From NCBI RefSeq assembly GCF_016834655.1, contig NZ_JAENHP010000002.1, forward strand, positions 744,001 through 808,000: a DNA stretch of 64,000 nt, written 5' to 3'. This DNA comes from Paractinoplanes ovalisporus (GTDB lineage: Bacteria; Actinomycetota; Actinomycetes; Mycobacteriales; Micromonosporaceae). Positions within the stretch are counted from its first letter, which is position 1. Every line of letters begins with the position of its first letter. The notes below the pieces were generated by a model. It was not told the DNA's origin. It ran no database searches and saw nothing but the letters and a program-made list of their open reading frames with translations. This document shows positions 50,903-59,637 of this stretch, piece by piece. The translations under genes and the position numbers were made by a program.

Positions 50903-53317
50903 TCACCTCTCGGTCGAGACACATCGGAAGCCGGTCTGCGGGTCGAGGTCGGACGCGTCGGCGCCGTTGGCCCGGAACATCGGCATCGGTTCGTCGAGCC
51001 GGCCGCCGCCCTTGACCGCGAGCACGCTGACCCGGTCGTGCCCGTTCCAGGTGCCCAGCCGCCGCCACTGGTCGGTGGCGCCGCTCTCGAGGCTCTCGTC
51101 GTCCTGAACCTCCGTACGCACCCACTCCTGCACGTTCCCGGCCATGTGGATCAGCCCCTCGGGGGTGTCGCCGGCCGCGTAGCGCCGGTCGTCCACCGGG
51201 TCGAGGGCGGGCGCGTCCGACTCGCCGAACGCGGCGGCGACCCGGCGGGAGTCGGGTTCGGCATCGCCCCACGGGTACGGCCGTCCTGTCGTCCCGCGGG
51301 CGGCCCGTTCCCACTCGTTCTCCGTGGGCAGCCGGCGGCCCACCCACGCGCAGTAACCGGCCGCCTGGTAGGCGTTGACGTAGACGACCGGCTGCTCGGG
51401 ATCCCCGCCGTAGTACAGGGTTTCGCTGAACGGCTGGACCGGTTCGAGGCAGTGGCGGGCGCGGACGCACAACCGGAACTGGGCGTTGGTCACCTCGTGG
51501 ACGTCGAAACGCAGCGGCGGCAGCGTGACCGGGGACGGCCGCGGCCCGACCAGCGCCACCCCGCCCGGCAGCAGCACCGTCGGGCCGAGCCGCCGGGCCT
51601 GGTCGCGCCAGCGCCATTCCTGCACCGGGGGAACGGCCAGCCAGGCCGTTCCGGCCAGGAACGCGAGCACCACCAGGGCCAGAGCCGACCTTCTGGCCGT
51701 ACGGGAAAATCGGCTCGCCCGCAGGAAACGCCGCTCGTGGTCGCCCAGCTCGTGCGGGTAGCGACGCCGCCATTCCAGGGCCGCGGCCAGGCGGCGCCCG
51801 CGATAGAGCGAACCCCGCTCGCGGCCCGCGCCCGCCCAGTCGCCGGCGTCCCGGCTGATCCGGCGGCGGGCCAGTTCGTCCGAGCGGTTCTGGCCGACCC
51901 ACTCCCGCAGCGTCGGCCAGCCCCGGATCAGCTGCTCGTGGGCCAGGTCAGCGGTCCGGCCCTCGCCCACGATCACCAGCCGCTGGTCGACCAGGTGACG
52001 CAGCGTCCGCTCGAAATCCTCGCCGTCCTCACCCGTGCGCAACGCGGCGACCGGCTGCTGGCGGCGACTGTCGCCGTGGTCGTCGCTCAGGTGCACCAGC
52101 CGCAGCAGGATGCGCCGGGCGATGGCCTGCCGGGCGGGGGAGAGGGCGGCCAGGGCGGCGTCGGCCCGGGTCGCCATGGCGGTCGCCAGCCCGCTGCGGC
52201 CGTCGGTGCCCAGGGCCTCGTACGCGCGGGCCGTCAGCAGGCGGCGGGACCGGCGCTCCCACAGCAGCACCATCGTCTCCTGCAGCAGCGGCAGCACCCC
52301 GGGCTCACCGGCCGCGTCGTGCAGCAGCCGCTCGATCAGCACCGGTTCGAGGTGGACGCCGACGTCGCGGGCCGGCTGCGCGATCGCCCGCCGCAGTTCC
52401 TCCTCGCGCGGCGGCACGATCTCGGCCCGTTCGCCCGGGCCGAGCGGCCACAGCGGGCTCGTCATCAGGTCGGCGTAGTTGGTGGCCCGCATCAGCAGGA
52501 TCAGCGCGCATTCCCGGGCGTCGCGCAGAATGCTGAGCGCGCGCAGGAACCGTTCCCGTTCGCCCGGCGTGGCCTGGGTGAACGCCTCCTCGAGCGGGTC
52601 CACCACGAGCAGCATGTGCCGGGCCTCGCCCTCCAGGGCCGATTTCAGGGCTTCGTACGGGCGGGGGCCGGGCCGCATCGCGCGGACCACCCAGTCCTTC
52701 TCCAGCCGGGGCAGCAGTCCGGCCGAGACCAGCGACGACTTGCCGGATCCGGACGGGCCGGCGATCAGCAGGAACCGCTGGTGCCGCATCCGCCGGGCCA
52801 GGTCGTCGATCTCCCGGTCGCGGCCGTAGAAGAAATGCGCGTCGTCCGGCCCGAACGCGACCATTCCCGGATAGGGGCAGCGCACCCTTTCCGCCGGGGG
52901 CTCGTCGATCGCCAGCAGGTCGCGCAGCCGTTTGATTTCCGCGTCCCACCGGTCGGGGTCGGTGCAGTCGAGACGTTCCCGGAAATCGAGATCGATCGGC
53001 AGCTCGCACGGATGGAGCATGAGCGGGACGACGTGGTGGGGATCGGTCACGCCGGAATGCGTGGCCAGGGTGCGGCCGAAGGTGGCCCATTGATCTGTCA
53101 GGAACGCGTCGGACAGAATCAGGACAGTGAACCGCGTTTCCCGTACGGCGCGAGCGATCTCCTCCACCGTGGCCACGCCCGGCCGGAACGACTCGGTGGT
53201 GAGCATCGCGCCCGGCGCCAGCCCCAGACCGGGGCGCAGAAAGCCGTCCACCCATTCGCTGTCCGGCGCGGAGTGCAGCACGAACAGCAGCGGCGAGCCG
53301 GCTTCGGAACCGTTCAT
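50903..53317 (-). CDS. TIR - nSTAND1 ATPase - TM - FGE-fold sensor protein
   Basis: 804 residues from ATG 53317. Residues 8-125 form a TIR-like domain (LLFVLHSAPDSEWVDGFLRP, FTVLILSDAFLTDQWATFG). The catalytic Glu position holds G81. Residues 147-520 are an nSTAND1 ATPase: CPYPGMVAFGPDDAHFFYGR, Walker A GPSGSGKS (187-194), Walker B LLVVDPLEE, and the typical AHEQLIRGWPTLREW. One membrane helix lies at 545-562. Residues 580-804 have the formylglycine-enzyme (C-type-lectin) fold: RLPTENEWERAARG, YPWGDAEP, MAGNVQEWV and a GFRC end. The paired active Cys of true FGE are missing, so it is probably a ligand-binding domain outside the membrane. It is the first gene of the operon. Confidence 0.9.
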   Translation of the reverse strand: MNGSEAGSPLLFVLHSAPDSEWVDGFLRPGLGLAPGAMLTTESFRPGVATVEEIARAVRETRFTVLILSDAFLTDQWATFGRTLATHSGVTDPHHVVPLMLHPCELPIDLDFRERLDCTDPDRWDAEIKRLRDLLAIDEPPAERVRCPYPGMVAFGPDDAHFFYGRDREIDDLARRMRHQRFLLIAGPSGSGKSSLVSAGLLPRLEKDWVVRAMRPGPRPYEALKSALEGEARHMLLVVDPLEEAFTQATPGERERFLRALSILRDARECALILLMRATNYADLMTSPLWPLGPGERAEIVPPREEELRRAIAQPARDVGVHLEPVLIERLLHDAAGEPGVLPLLQETMVLLWERRSRRLLTARAYEALGTDGRSGLATAMATRADAALAALSPARQAIARRILLRLVHLSDDHGDSRRQQPVAALRTGEDGEDFERTLRHLVDQRLVIVGEGRTADLAHEQLIRGWPTLREWVGQNRSDELARRRISRDAGDWAGAGRERGSLYRGRRLAAALEWRRRYPHELGDHERRFLRASRFSRTARRSALALVVLAFLAGTAWLAVPPVQEWRWRDQARRLGPTVLLPGGVALVGPRPSPVTLPPLRFDVHEVTNAQFRLCVRARHCLEPVQPFSETLYYGGDPEQPVVYVNAYQAAGYCAWVGRRLPTENEWERAARGTTGRPYPWGDAEPDSRRVAAAFGESDAPALDPVDDRRYAAGDTPEGLIHMAGNVQEWVRTEVQDDESLESGATDQWRRLGTWNGHDRVSVLAVKGGGRLDEPMPMFRANGADASDLDPQTGFRCVSTER

Positions 53318-53342
53318 GACGACTTCCCGAAATGATCAGGAA

Positions 53343-53398
53343 TGTTGACGGAGATGACCCGATTCGGAGGCTCGCACAGCGATTCAGAAGCGTCAACA
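53343..53398. repeat. inverted repeat upstream of the TIR-nSTAND operon
   Basis: TGTTGACG (53343-53350) and CGTCAACA (53391-53398) are perfect inverted 8-bp arms 40 bp apart, in the 83-bp gap before the immune operon. It could be a looping operator or a weak terminator for the upstream genes. Confidence 0.4.
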
Positions 53399-53400
53399 AG

Positions 53401-53656
53401 TTAGCCGACCGGCGTGACGACCAAGGTGCGCTCGCTGAACATCACCGGCACCGGGGAACCACCCTCCACGCGGTATTTGGCGGTGAATGTCGTGCGGCCG
53501 GGCCGCAGCCCGTCCCGGGGTGGCGAATCGGGTGATCGCCCACGCGCCGGCCGACCCGCCGACCAGCCCGCAGGCCGCTCCCAGCAGCAGGTGACGCCGC
53601 GTCAGCGACGCCTCGCGACGCGGCGGTTGTGGCTCCTCCGACGACAGTTCAATCAT
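53401..53656 (-). pseudogene. frameshifted small twin-arginine or membrane protein
   Basis: ATG 53656 opens a short protein with TRRHLLLGAACGLVGGSAGAW, a twin-arginine-like signal or anchor. The frame runs on without sense to the end, while a second frame gives a convincing C terminus (GLRPGRTTFTAKYRVEGG and FSERTLVVTPVG, stop TAA at 53403-53401). Removing one G from the CCCGGGG run at 53514-53520 joins them as TPDGLRPGRTTF, an 84-residue product. It lies 20 bp downstream of the MGH1-like hydrolase on the same strand. The function is unknown. The shift may be real or a sequencing slip. Confidence 0.65.
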
Positions 53657-53676
53657 GCGGCGCCCCCAGCGGAAGC

Positions 53677-56628
53677 TTAACGGGTGTGCACGGTGACCCG
53701 GTTCAGCGCGATCGAGCCGGCGTCGAGGCGCAGGCCGAACGCGGGGGAGCCGGCCACCGAGGCGATCGGCGCGGTGTGGATCAGGCTCCAGGCGCCGTCG
53801 CGTTCGTGCCAGGTGGTGAGCGTTCCCGAGCGGGCCACGACGGCGAACCGGTCGCCGGCCTGCCACTTCACGGTCGCGCAGCAGCCGCCGTCGGGCTGGG
53901 ACGCGCCGTCGGCCCGGATGTCCGCCCCCGACGTCCCGAAGTGGTTGTTGTACCAGGCCAGCGAGTTCGTCGGGTCGCCCGCGGAGAGGCCCAGGAACAG
54001 GCTGTCCTCGGGGGAGGATCCGGCGAACTTCGACGGCTCGACGATGACCGCGGTGCCGGCGGCCGAGGCCTCGACCGGCGCGGCCAGCACGGCGAACGAG
54101 CGCGAGCCGGCCGAGGCGGTCAGCGTTCCGTCGGCCACGGCCAGCGCGGGCGAGGGCTCGGCCGCGGGGTGGTCGATCCGGTACTGCGTCAGGCGATCCG
54201 TGGAGAAATCGTCGTCCCAGACCGTCGTCGGATAGTTCGCGGGGTCGAACTGGTAGGACGTCGGCAGCACGGCCCCGCTCACGCCCTCGGCTCCGGCGCC
54301 CGACTGCGCGAGAAGCCGCAGCGGCAGGCCCGCCAAGGGGTCGGCGGTGGCCGGGATCGTCACGTCCCACGTCGTCGTCAGCGTCGCGCCGGCCCGCAGA
54401 ATCGGGACCCGTGCGGGCGTACGGGAAACTGCTGTCCACCCGCGAGGCAGAGCAAGCGATGCCCGTACGTCGGAAGCGGTCCTGGATGCCGTGATGCGCG
54501 TGCGGACGGTGGTGGTGGTCCCGGCGTCGACGGCCAGCGAACCGACCGTGAACGAGGCCGTCAGGCGGGGATCCGGCCGCCGCCATACCTGCAGGGCGGT
54601 GATGCCGACCGCACCGCCACCGTCGCGCGTCGGCACGATGCGGATGCGATCGGTCGTCAGCGGCGGGTCGACCACGATCCGGTTGATCGCCCGGCCCACC
54701 GGCGTCGCGGGCGTGCGCTGCTGGCCGGGCACGTCGATCCAGGCGCCGGCGGAATCCTGGTACTGCAGGGCGTAGGCGTCCGGGGTGCGAACTCCGCCGC
54801 CGTCGTCGTAGAAGTCCACCCGTACGTCGGAAACCGCCGTGGGCGCACCGAGATCGACCGCCAGCCAGTCCGACGCGTTCGGCGACTGCCACGTGGTCCA
54901 GCGGGTCGACGGCACGTCGAGGTGGAAGTTCTGCCCGTCGATCGCGTTGGCGGCGCTGTCACCCCGCCACGTGTAGGACGCCGAGGCGAGGGGATACCCG
55001 CTTTCCCGTACGTTGGCCGCGTCGTCCACGAGCTCAGGCAGCTCGATTTTCTTAGCCGGCCCCACGTTCAGCCGCACGTCCCCGAGCGTGGCCCGCGACA
55101 GCCGCTGCACGCCGTCGACCCAGACCCGCAGCCCGGCGCCCTTGCCGTAGACGCTGCCGTCGCGGTCCCACAGGATCGTCAGGTTGCGGCCGTGGTAGGG
55201 CACGTTCTCGACCGCGAAGTGGTTCCACGTCGACGGCACGAGCGGGGCGATCCGTACGGTGTCGTCGGACTGCGGCCGGATGCCGAGCAGCCCCGACAGC
55301 ACCAGATCGGTGAAGGTCGAGTGGTTGTAGTCCTCGGAGTGGCCGGCGCCGTCGTAGATCCAGCGGTCCTCGTCCGGGTGGTGCGCCTCGGCCACGTACG
55401 GCTGGCCGTTCTTCCGCTGGGTCAACGCGTAGCCGCGCAGGATCGCCGTGTAGTCGTTCTTGTCCACGTAGGACTGAGCCGGATAGTCGAGCAGCTGGTT
55501 GGCCAGCGCGGTCAGGGTCTGGCTGGTGGCGAACGGCCAGCTCGGCCCGTCCCAGCGGCAGCAGCCGTTCAGCGCCTCGTGCATGAACCAGCGGCTGCGG
55601 CGTTCGGTGGTCGTCGGCCCGTACGGCGCGGCGAAGCCCTGCGGATCCGTCAACTGGGCCCAGGCAACGGATTTCGACGCCGACGGCATGTTGAAGTACC
55701 ACGGGATGAACCCGATCTGCTCGCGGTCGGCGATCCGGGTGTCCTGCCCCTTCATGACGTGCTTGTAGAACGAGCCGTCCCACATCACCCGGTCGGTGGC
55801 CGCTTTCAGTTGCGCCGCCTCGTTCTCGTAGCGCCGGGCCGCCGCGACATCACCGGTCCGGCGCTTCAACAGCGCCAGGGCGCGGGCATCGCCGTACTGA
55901 TAAGCGTTGAGGGTCGGCCGGTATCCGTCGCCACCGTGGTAGGGGTCGTCGCTCTGATAGGAGCTGGCGGTGAATTCCATTGCGTCCCAGACCGGCGTCT
56001 GCCAGTAGACCCCGCGGGTGGCGTCGAAGTTCGTCTTCTTCCAGCCCTGGTACTGCCGTTCGAGCGCCGGCATGCGGTCGATCAGGAATTTCCAGTCGCC
56101 GGTGACCTCGGCCCGCGCGACCGCCGCGTCGACCGCCCAGAACGAATACTGGTGGGCCCAGTCGGTCGTGTTCTTGTTCAGATTCTCGGTGGCCGGCTTG
56201 GCTTCCGACCCCGATCCGGTGAGCCAGTAGTCGAGGTAGTCGTCGAGATAGCGGCGGTCCCGCAGCCACCGTCCCTCATAGATGTGGTGTCCCGCCGCGG
56301 CGTCGATCCCACCGAACGGCGCCGAATAGCCCACCGGCCCGAGGAATTCGGAGACGATCCAGCCGTCCTTGGGTCCCGTGTATTTCAGCGCCTCCTTGAA
56401 GGTGCGCCACCGGTAGTAGTAGGTCTTCTCGATCTCGTCGTCGGGCAGATCGACGAAGGGGATGTTCGCCTCGTACCAGTCCGGTTCCGGCGTCGTGCCG
56501 CCGAGAAGCGCGCGGTGGTCGAGGAACTGGGTCGTCTTCCCGGCCGCTCCCGCCGGAGCTCCCGGCGCCAGCAGGCTCCCGAGCAGGCTCAGAATCGCGA
56601 CGGCTACTCGTGTCCGACCAATCACCAT
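53677..56628 (-). CDS. secreted MGH1-like glycoside hydrolase with discoidin domain
   Basis: 983 residues from ATG 56628. A signal peptide ends near APAGAAGKT. Residues 25-450 are an (alpha/alpha)6 barrel of the GH63/MGH1-like group (WIVSEFLGPVGYSAPFGGIDAAAG, YEGRWLRDRRYLDDYLDYWL, NGCCRWDGPSWPFATSQTL, EDYNHSTFTDLVLSGLLGI). A discoidin (F5/8C-type) domain near 560-700 and a NEW3-type beta domain follow, then a C-terminal LamG-like jellyroll. The likely target is an alpha-linked plant or fungal glycan; the exact bond cannot be told. The small broken gene follows in the same direction. Confidence 0.78.
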   Translation of the reverse strand: MVIGRTRVAVAILSLLGSLLAPGAPAGAAGKTTQFLDHRALLGGTTPEPDWYEANIPFVDLPDDEIEKTYYYRWRTFKEALKYTGPKDGWIVSEFLGPVGYSAPFGGIDAAAGHHIYEGRWLRDRRYLDDYLDYWLTGSGSEAKPATENLNKNTTDWAHQYSFWAVDAAVARAEVTGDWKFLIDRMPALERQYQGWKKTNFDATRGVYWQTPVWDAMEFTASSYQSDDPYHGGDGYRPTLNAYQYGDARALALLKRRTGDVAAARRYENEAAQLKAATDRVMWDGSFYKHVMKGQDTRIADREQIGFIPWYFNMPSASKSVAWAQLTDPQGFAAPYGPTTTERRSRWFMHEALNGCCRWDGPSWPFATSQTLTALANQLLDYPAQSYVDKNDYTAILRGYALTQRKNGQPYVAEAHHPDEDRWIYDGAGHSEDYNHSTFTDLVLSGLLGIRPQSDDTVRIAPLVPSTWNHFAVENVPYHGRNLTILWDRDGSVYGKGAGLRVWVDGVQRLSRATLGDVRLNVGPAKKIELPELVDDAANVRESGYPLASASYTWRGDSAANAIDGQNFHLDVPSTRWTTWQSPNASDWLAVDLGAPTAVSDVRVDFYDDGGGVRTPDAYALQYQDSAGAWIDVPGQQRTPATPVGRAINRIVVDPPLTTDRIRIVPTRDGGGAVGITALQVWRRPDPRLTASFTVGSLAVDAGTTTTVRTRITASRTASDVRASLALPRGWTAVSRTPARVPILRAGATLTTTWDVTIPATADPLAGLPLRLLAQSGAGAEGVSGAVLPTSYQFDPANYPTTVWDDDFSTDRLTQYRIDHPAAEPSPALAVADGTLTASAGSRSFAVLAAPVEASAAGTAVIVEPSKFAGSSPEDSLFLGLSAGDPTNSLAWYNNHFGTSGADIRADGASQPDGGCCATVKWQAGDRFAVVARSGTLTTWHERDGAWSLIHTAPIASVAGSPAFGLRLDAGSIALNRVTVHTR

Positions 56629-56720
56629 CGCACGCTCCCGCGAGCCGAACGAGCAAGAATGCTCAGAGTCAAACATCGGCCTCCGTCAACGTCAAGGCCG
56701 TGTGCCAGACGTGTTACGCC

Positions 56721-57260
56721 TCAGCTCTGGTAACGGTGTTCGTGCGCTCCGAGACGGCGCAGGTCGACGCTGCGGGCCGGGCGGCGCGGCCGCGACGAGG
56801 GCCGCCCCTGGTCGTCGAGCCGGGCCTCCAGCCGGGCGAGCGTGGCCAGCACGTCGTCGCGGTTGCGGGCCGACTTCATCCAGGCCGGCAGCGTCTCGAT
56901 CATCGACATCCAGCAGCCCCCGTACGGGCCGCGCTCGCGCAGATCGGCCGCCACGAACTCGGTCAGCACCGTCAGATGCTCCCGGTTGTAGACCCACAGC
57001 CGGTGCCCGCGAACGGTCGCCGAGGCCCACAGCGGCTGCTGAAAGAACGGGTCGACGGCCGCACCCCACCAGCTCGACCGGTGGCGCGGCGCCCAGTTCG
57101 CGGCATGCCCGCAATGCGAACAGACAAGCCGCCGCCCCCGGGTCGTCGAGGGCTGCTCATCACCCGGAACCCCCACCACCCGCGCGTGCGCGGCACACCG
57201 CGGGCAGACCACATGGATCGGATGAACAGCCAGAGAGTAAAGCGAGTGGGGCGACGTCAT
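56721..57260 (-). CDS. zinc-ribbon protein next to the NACHT gene
   Basis: About 179 residues. Two Cys pairs (VVCPRCAAHARV near residue 18 and VCSHCGHAANW near 46) form a zinc ribbon. The rest (WWGAAVDPFFQQPLWASATVRGHRLWVYNREHLTVLTEFVAADLRER in segments) matches a conserved actinobacterial protein often annotated as TFIIB-type zinc-ribbon. It starts 40 bp downstream of the NACHT gene and is probably co-transcribed. The start is uncertain: ATG 57260 or 57290. The function is unknown; it may be a nucleic-acid or protein sensor. Confidence 0.65.
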   Translation of the reverse strand: MTSPHSLYSLAVHPIHVVCPRCAAHARVVGVPGDEQPSTTRGRRLVCSHCGHAANWAPRHRSSWWGAAVDPFFQQPLWASATVRGHRLWVYNREHLTVLTEFVAADLRERGPYGGCWMSMIETLPAWMKSARNRDDVLATLARLEARLDDQGRPSSRPRRPARSVDLRRLGAHEHRYQS

Positions 57261-57300
57261 GTCCCGGTGCCGTGTCGCTCTCCCACCCATGCCGCGAACG

Positions 57301-59553
57301 CTAGCGAGCCCCCGCCCGTGCCCGCGACCGGTTATCGCGCTGTCCGGAGTGTTTGGCCGCCAGCGTCTCCTGAAGGCTCAGATGCCGGAACTGGTAGATG
57401 CTGCCGTTCTGGCGGAGCACGCCGCGTCGATGGGCGTCGGACAGAAAGGCCATCGTGCGCCACGGCAGGCGTCCCGACGCGGCGAGCCAGAACCGCGCGT
57501 CGGCATAGACCTGGCTCGCCTCACCCGGGTCGAGCACAGACGGAGAGCCGGCCAGGCTTCGCAGCGCCAGGCTGCCGGCCGCGTAGGCCAGGAAGAATCC
57601 GGTCACCGCCGGGCCGCACAGGGCCCATACGAGAATCGTCAGCTGGACGGTCAGGATCAATCTGGTGGTCAGGAAGGCTCGCCGGTCCAGACGCAGAGCT
57701 TCCGGCGGGTCGGCGGTGCGGGTCACGTCGACCGGCTTGATCTCCGGCCACGCCCCCATGGTGATCAGGGCGAGTGCCATCAGCGTCCAGATCCACAGCG
57801 GCACCGACGTCAGCGCAACGAGCGTCGTCCGGTAGGTCGCCCGCGTCGAGGGGCCCGCCACCAGCCAGGCCAGGCCCGCGAGAAGGGCGACCATGAACAG
57901 CAGGCCCAGAAGATCCCCGAGCGCGGCCGGGAGGTGCCGCGGTGACCACTGGCGGATCTCCTTCGGTGGTTGCTCCCCGATGCCACCCGGTCCCTGAACC
58001 GCTGCCGAGACGGCGGCGAACAGCGCGAACAGCACCACCGCGCCGGCGATCGTCACGGTCGACAGGAAGGGCAGGAGATGGTCGGCGATGGAGCCGATCC
58101 ATCGGTGAAACCCGGTGTCCCAGTCGAAGAATCTCTTCATCAGCGGGGCCAGGGGCGCACCGACGGGACCCTCGTACAGGGTGGCGGGGAAGCTTGTCTC
58201 CTCGGCCGGCTCGACATACCGGCCTTGCTGCCAGAATCCTCCGTGGGAGAGCAGCCAGATCAGGAACGCCGCGACGGCCGCGCCCCGCAACGCGGCCCGA
58301 AGGCCCGACGAGACCCCGTACCAGCCGTTCAACGCGCGGGGCAACCGCCACCAGGCGAGTTCGGTCGTGCGGGTGTGTTCGACGTGGGCGGCCAGGAAGG
58401 CGAGCCGGCGTTGGGCCCGTCCCGCATCCGTGCCGTAGACCGTGGGTACGAACGCGTCCAGCAGGTAGCCCTCCAGGTCCACGCCCTCGTCGTCCATCCG
58501 GACCAGCCGGGCCGGATCCACTCCCGGTGCCTCGTGGATCGTGCGGGCGAGCCACAGAAAGAGCGGGTTGGTCATGGCGTCGGCCAGCCGACCGGCCGGC
58601 TCCCACTGCAGGCGGTTGACGACCGGACGCCACCGCGCGGGATGCGCCGCCTCATTGAGGTAGGCGTACACATCGGGTAGGTGCAGCGACCGCAGTTCCA
58701 CCCGGGCGGCCCCCGAAATCGACCGGCCCGCGGCGGCCACCGCCTCGGTGAACTCGTCCGGGCGGCTGGTCAGCACCAGGGGCTGGTCGGAACCGTAGGA
58801 GTTGACGGCCTCGAGCGCGCGTCGCCGCACGTCGGCCGGCAGCTCGTCGAAGCCGTCGAGGATGGGCAGGACGCGGCCGTTGGTCAGCAGGGTGACGGCC
58901 AGCGACGTCTGTCCGCCGCTCGACAGGTTCACCTCGGCGCCGAGGCCGGGATGCCTGCGGATCAGCTGGTCGGTCAGCCACTCCTCGACCGTCGTCCGCT
59001 CCTTCCAGGTCGCCATCGGCAGGATCACCGGGACGGGATCACCCGGCGCGCGGCGGGCCAGAAGATCTCGGGCAAGACGCGTGACCAGCACACTCTTGCC
59101 CGCACCGGCCTGACCCAGGATGATCAGCCGCCGGGTGGGTATCCGTGCGAAGACGGTGCCGACCTCGGTGAAGCTGCCCGTGAGGTCGGCCGGGGCGTCG
59201 ATCACGTCCCAGCTGACCGGCAGGGGCCGGGGATCGTGGATCCGGCGCAGCCGTTCCTCGTCGGCCCACTGCCGGCGCAGGGTCACCGCGAGCTCCTCCA
59301 GCGCCTGCGTTTCGCCGATCTCGGCCGGCGTCGACCCGGTGCCCCGTGACCACAGCATCTGAGCGAACGTCATGGCGAGGGTCACCAGGGCGACGATCAG
59401 GGAGCAGACGCTGGCCGCCTGGTCGGCCCATCCCAGACCGTGCTGGGCGGCCACGCGGCCCAGCGCGAAGAGGAGGGCCGCGCACGCGAGCCAGTACAGC
59501 GAAACCCTCAGGCGTCGAATCGTCACCTTGGACACGACGCCATGGTGCGGCAC
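57301..59553 (-). CDS. membrane NACHT-domain NTPase
   Basis: 750 residues from GTG 59553 (AAAAGG upstream). Two hydrophobic N-terminal helices (18-35 and 48-68) precede a NACHT ATPase: Walker A GQAGAGKS (147-154), Walker B VLPILDGFDEL (228-238), and PLVLTSRPDEF as the sensor strand. The C-terminal half holds about six more membrane helices (AVAAFLIWLLSHGGF, VTIAGAVVLFALFAAV, LLGLLFMVALLAGLAW, and others). Bacterial NACHT proteins are antiphage sensors. The membrane segments could act as the killing effector. An alternative start is the GTG at 59535. The zinc-ribbon gene follows. Confidence 0.88.
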   Translation of the reverse strand: MPHHGVVSKVTIRRLRVSLYWLACAALLFALGRVAAQHGLGWADQAASVCSLIVALVTLAMTFAQMLWSRGTGSTPAEIGETQALEELAVTLRRQWADEERLRRIHDPRPLPVSWDVIDAPADLTGSFTEVGTVFARIPTRRLIILGQAGAGKSVLVTRLARDLLARRAPGDPVPVILPMATWKERTTVEEWLTDQLIRRHPGLGAEVNLSSGGQTSLAVTLLTNGRVLPILDGFDELPADVRRRALEAVNSYGSDQPLVLTSRPDEFTEAVAAAGRSISGAARVELRSLHLPDVYAYLNEAAHPARWRPVVNRLQWEPAGRLADAMTNPLFLWLARTIHEAPGVDPARLVRMDDEGVDLEGYLLDAFVPTVYGTDAGRAQRRLAFLAAHVEHTRTTELAWWRLPRALNGWYGVSSGLRAALRGAAVAAFLIWLLSHGGFWQQGRYVEPAEETSFPATLYEGPVGAPLAPLMKRFFDWDTGFHRWIGSIADHLLPFLSTVTIAGAVVLFALFAAVSAAVQGPGGIGEQPPKEIRQWSPRHLPAALGDLLGLLFMVALLAGLAWLVAGPSTRATYRTTLVALTSVPLWIWTLMALALITMGAWPEIKPVDVTRTADPPEALRLDRRAFLTTRLILTVQLTILVWALCGPAVTGFFLAYAAGSLALRSLAGSPSVLDPGEASQVYADARFWLAASGRLPWRTMAFLSDAHRRGVLRQNGSIYQFRHLSLQETLAAKHSGQRDNRSRARAGAR

Positions 59554-59637
59554 TTGTACCTTTTAGGCGAACATGTGCCTCCGGCCCGCCGCGTCCGGGT
59601 GACCGGGGTTGCCGGCCACCCGGAGAGGGTCAGGGGG

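Noticed and set aside
50903..53317. Sulfatase-maturing formylglycine enzyme
   Set aside because: The domain lacks the paired active Cys and is fused to TIR and STAND domains; there is no sulfatase gene nearby.
45570..59553. A single mobile defence island with integration borders
   Set aside because: The loci are interrupted by ordinary hydrolase genes, and no integrase, tRNA, direct-repeat border or composition break was found.
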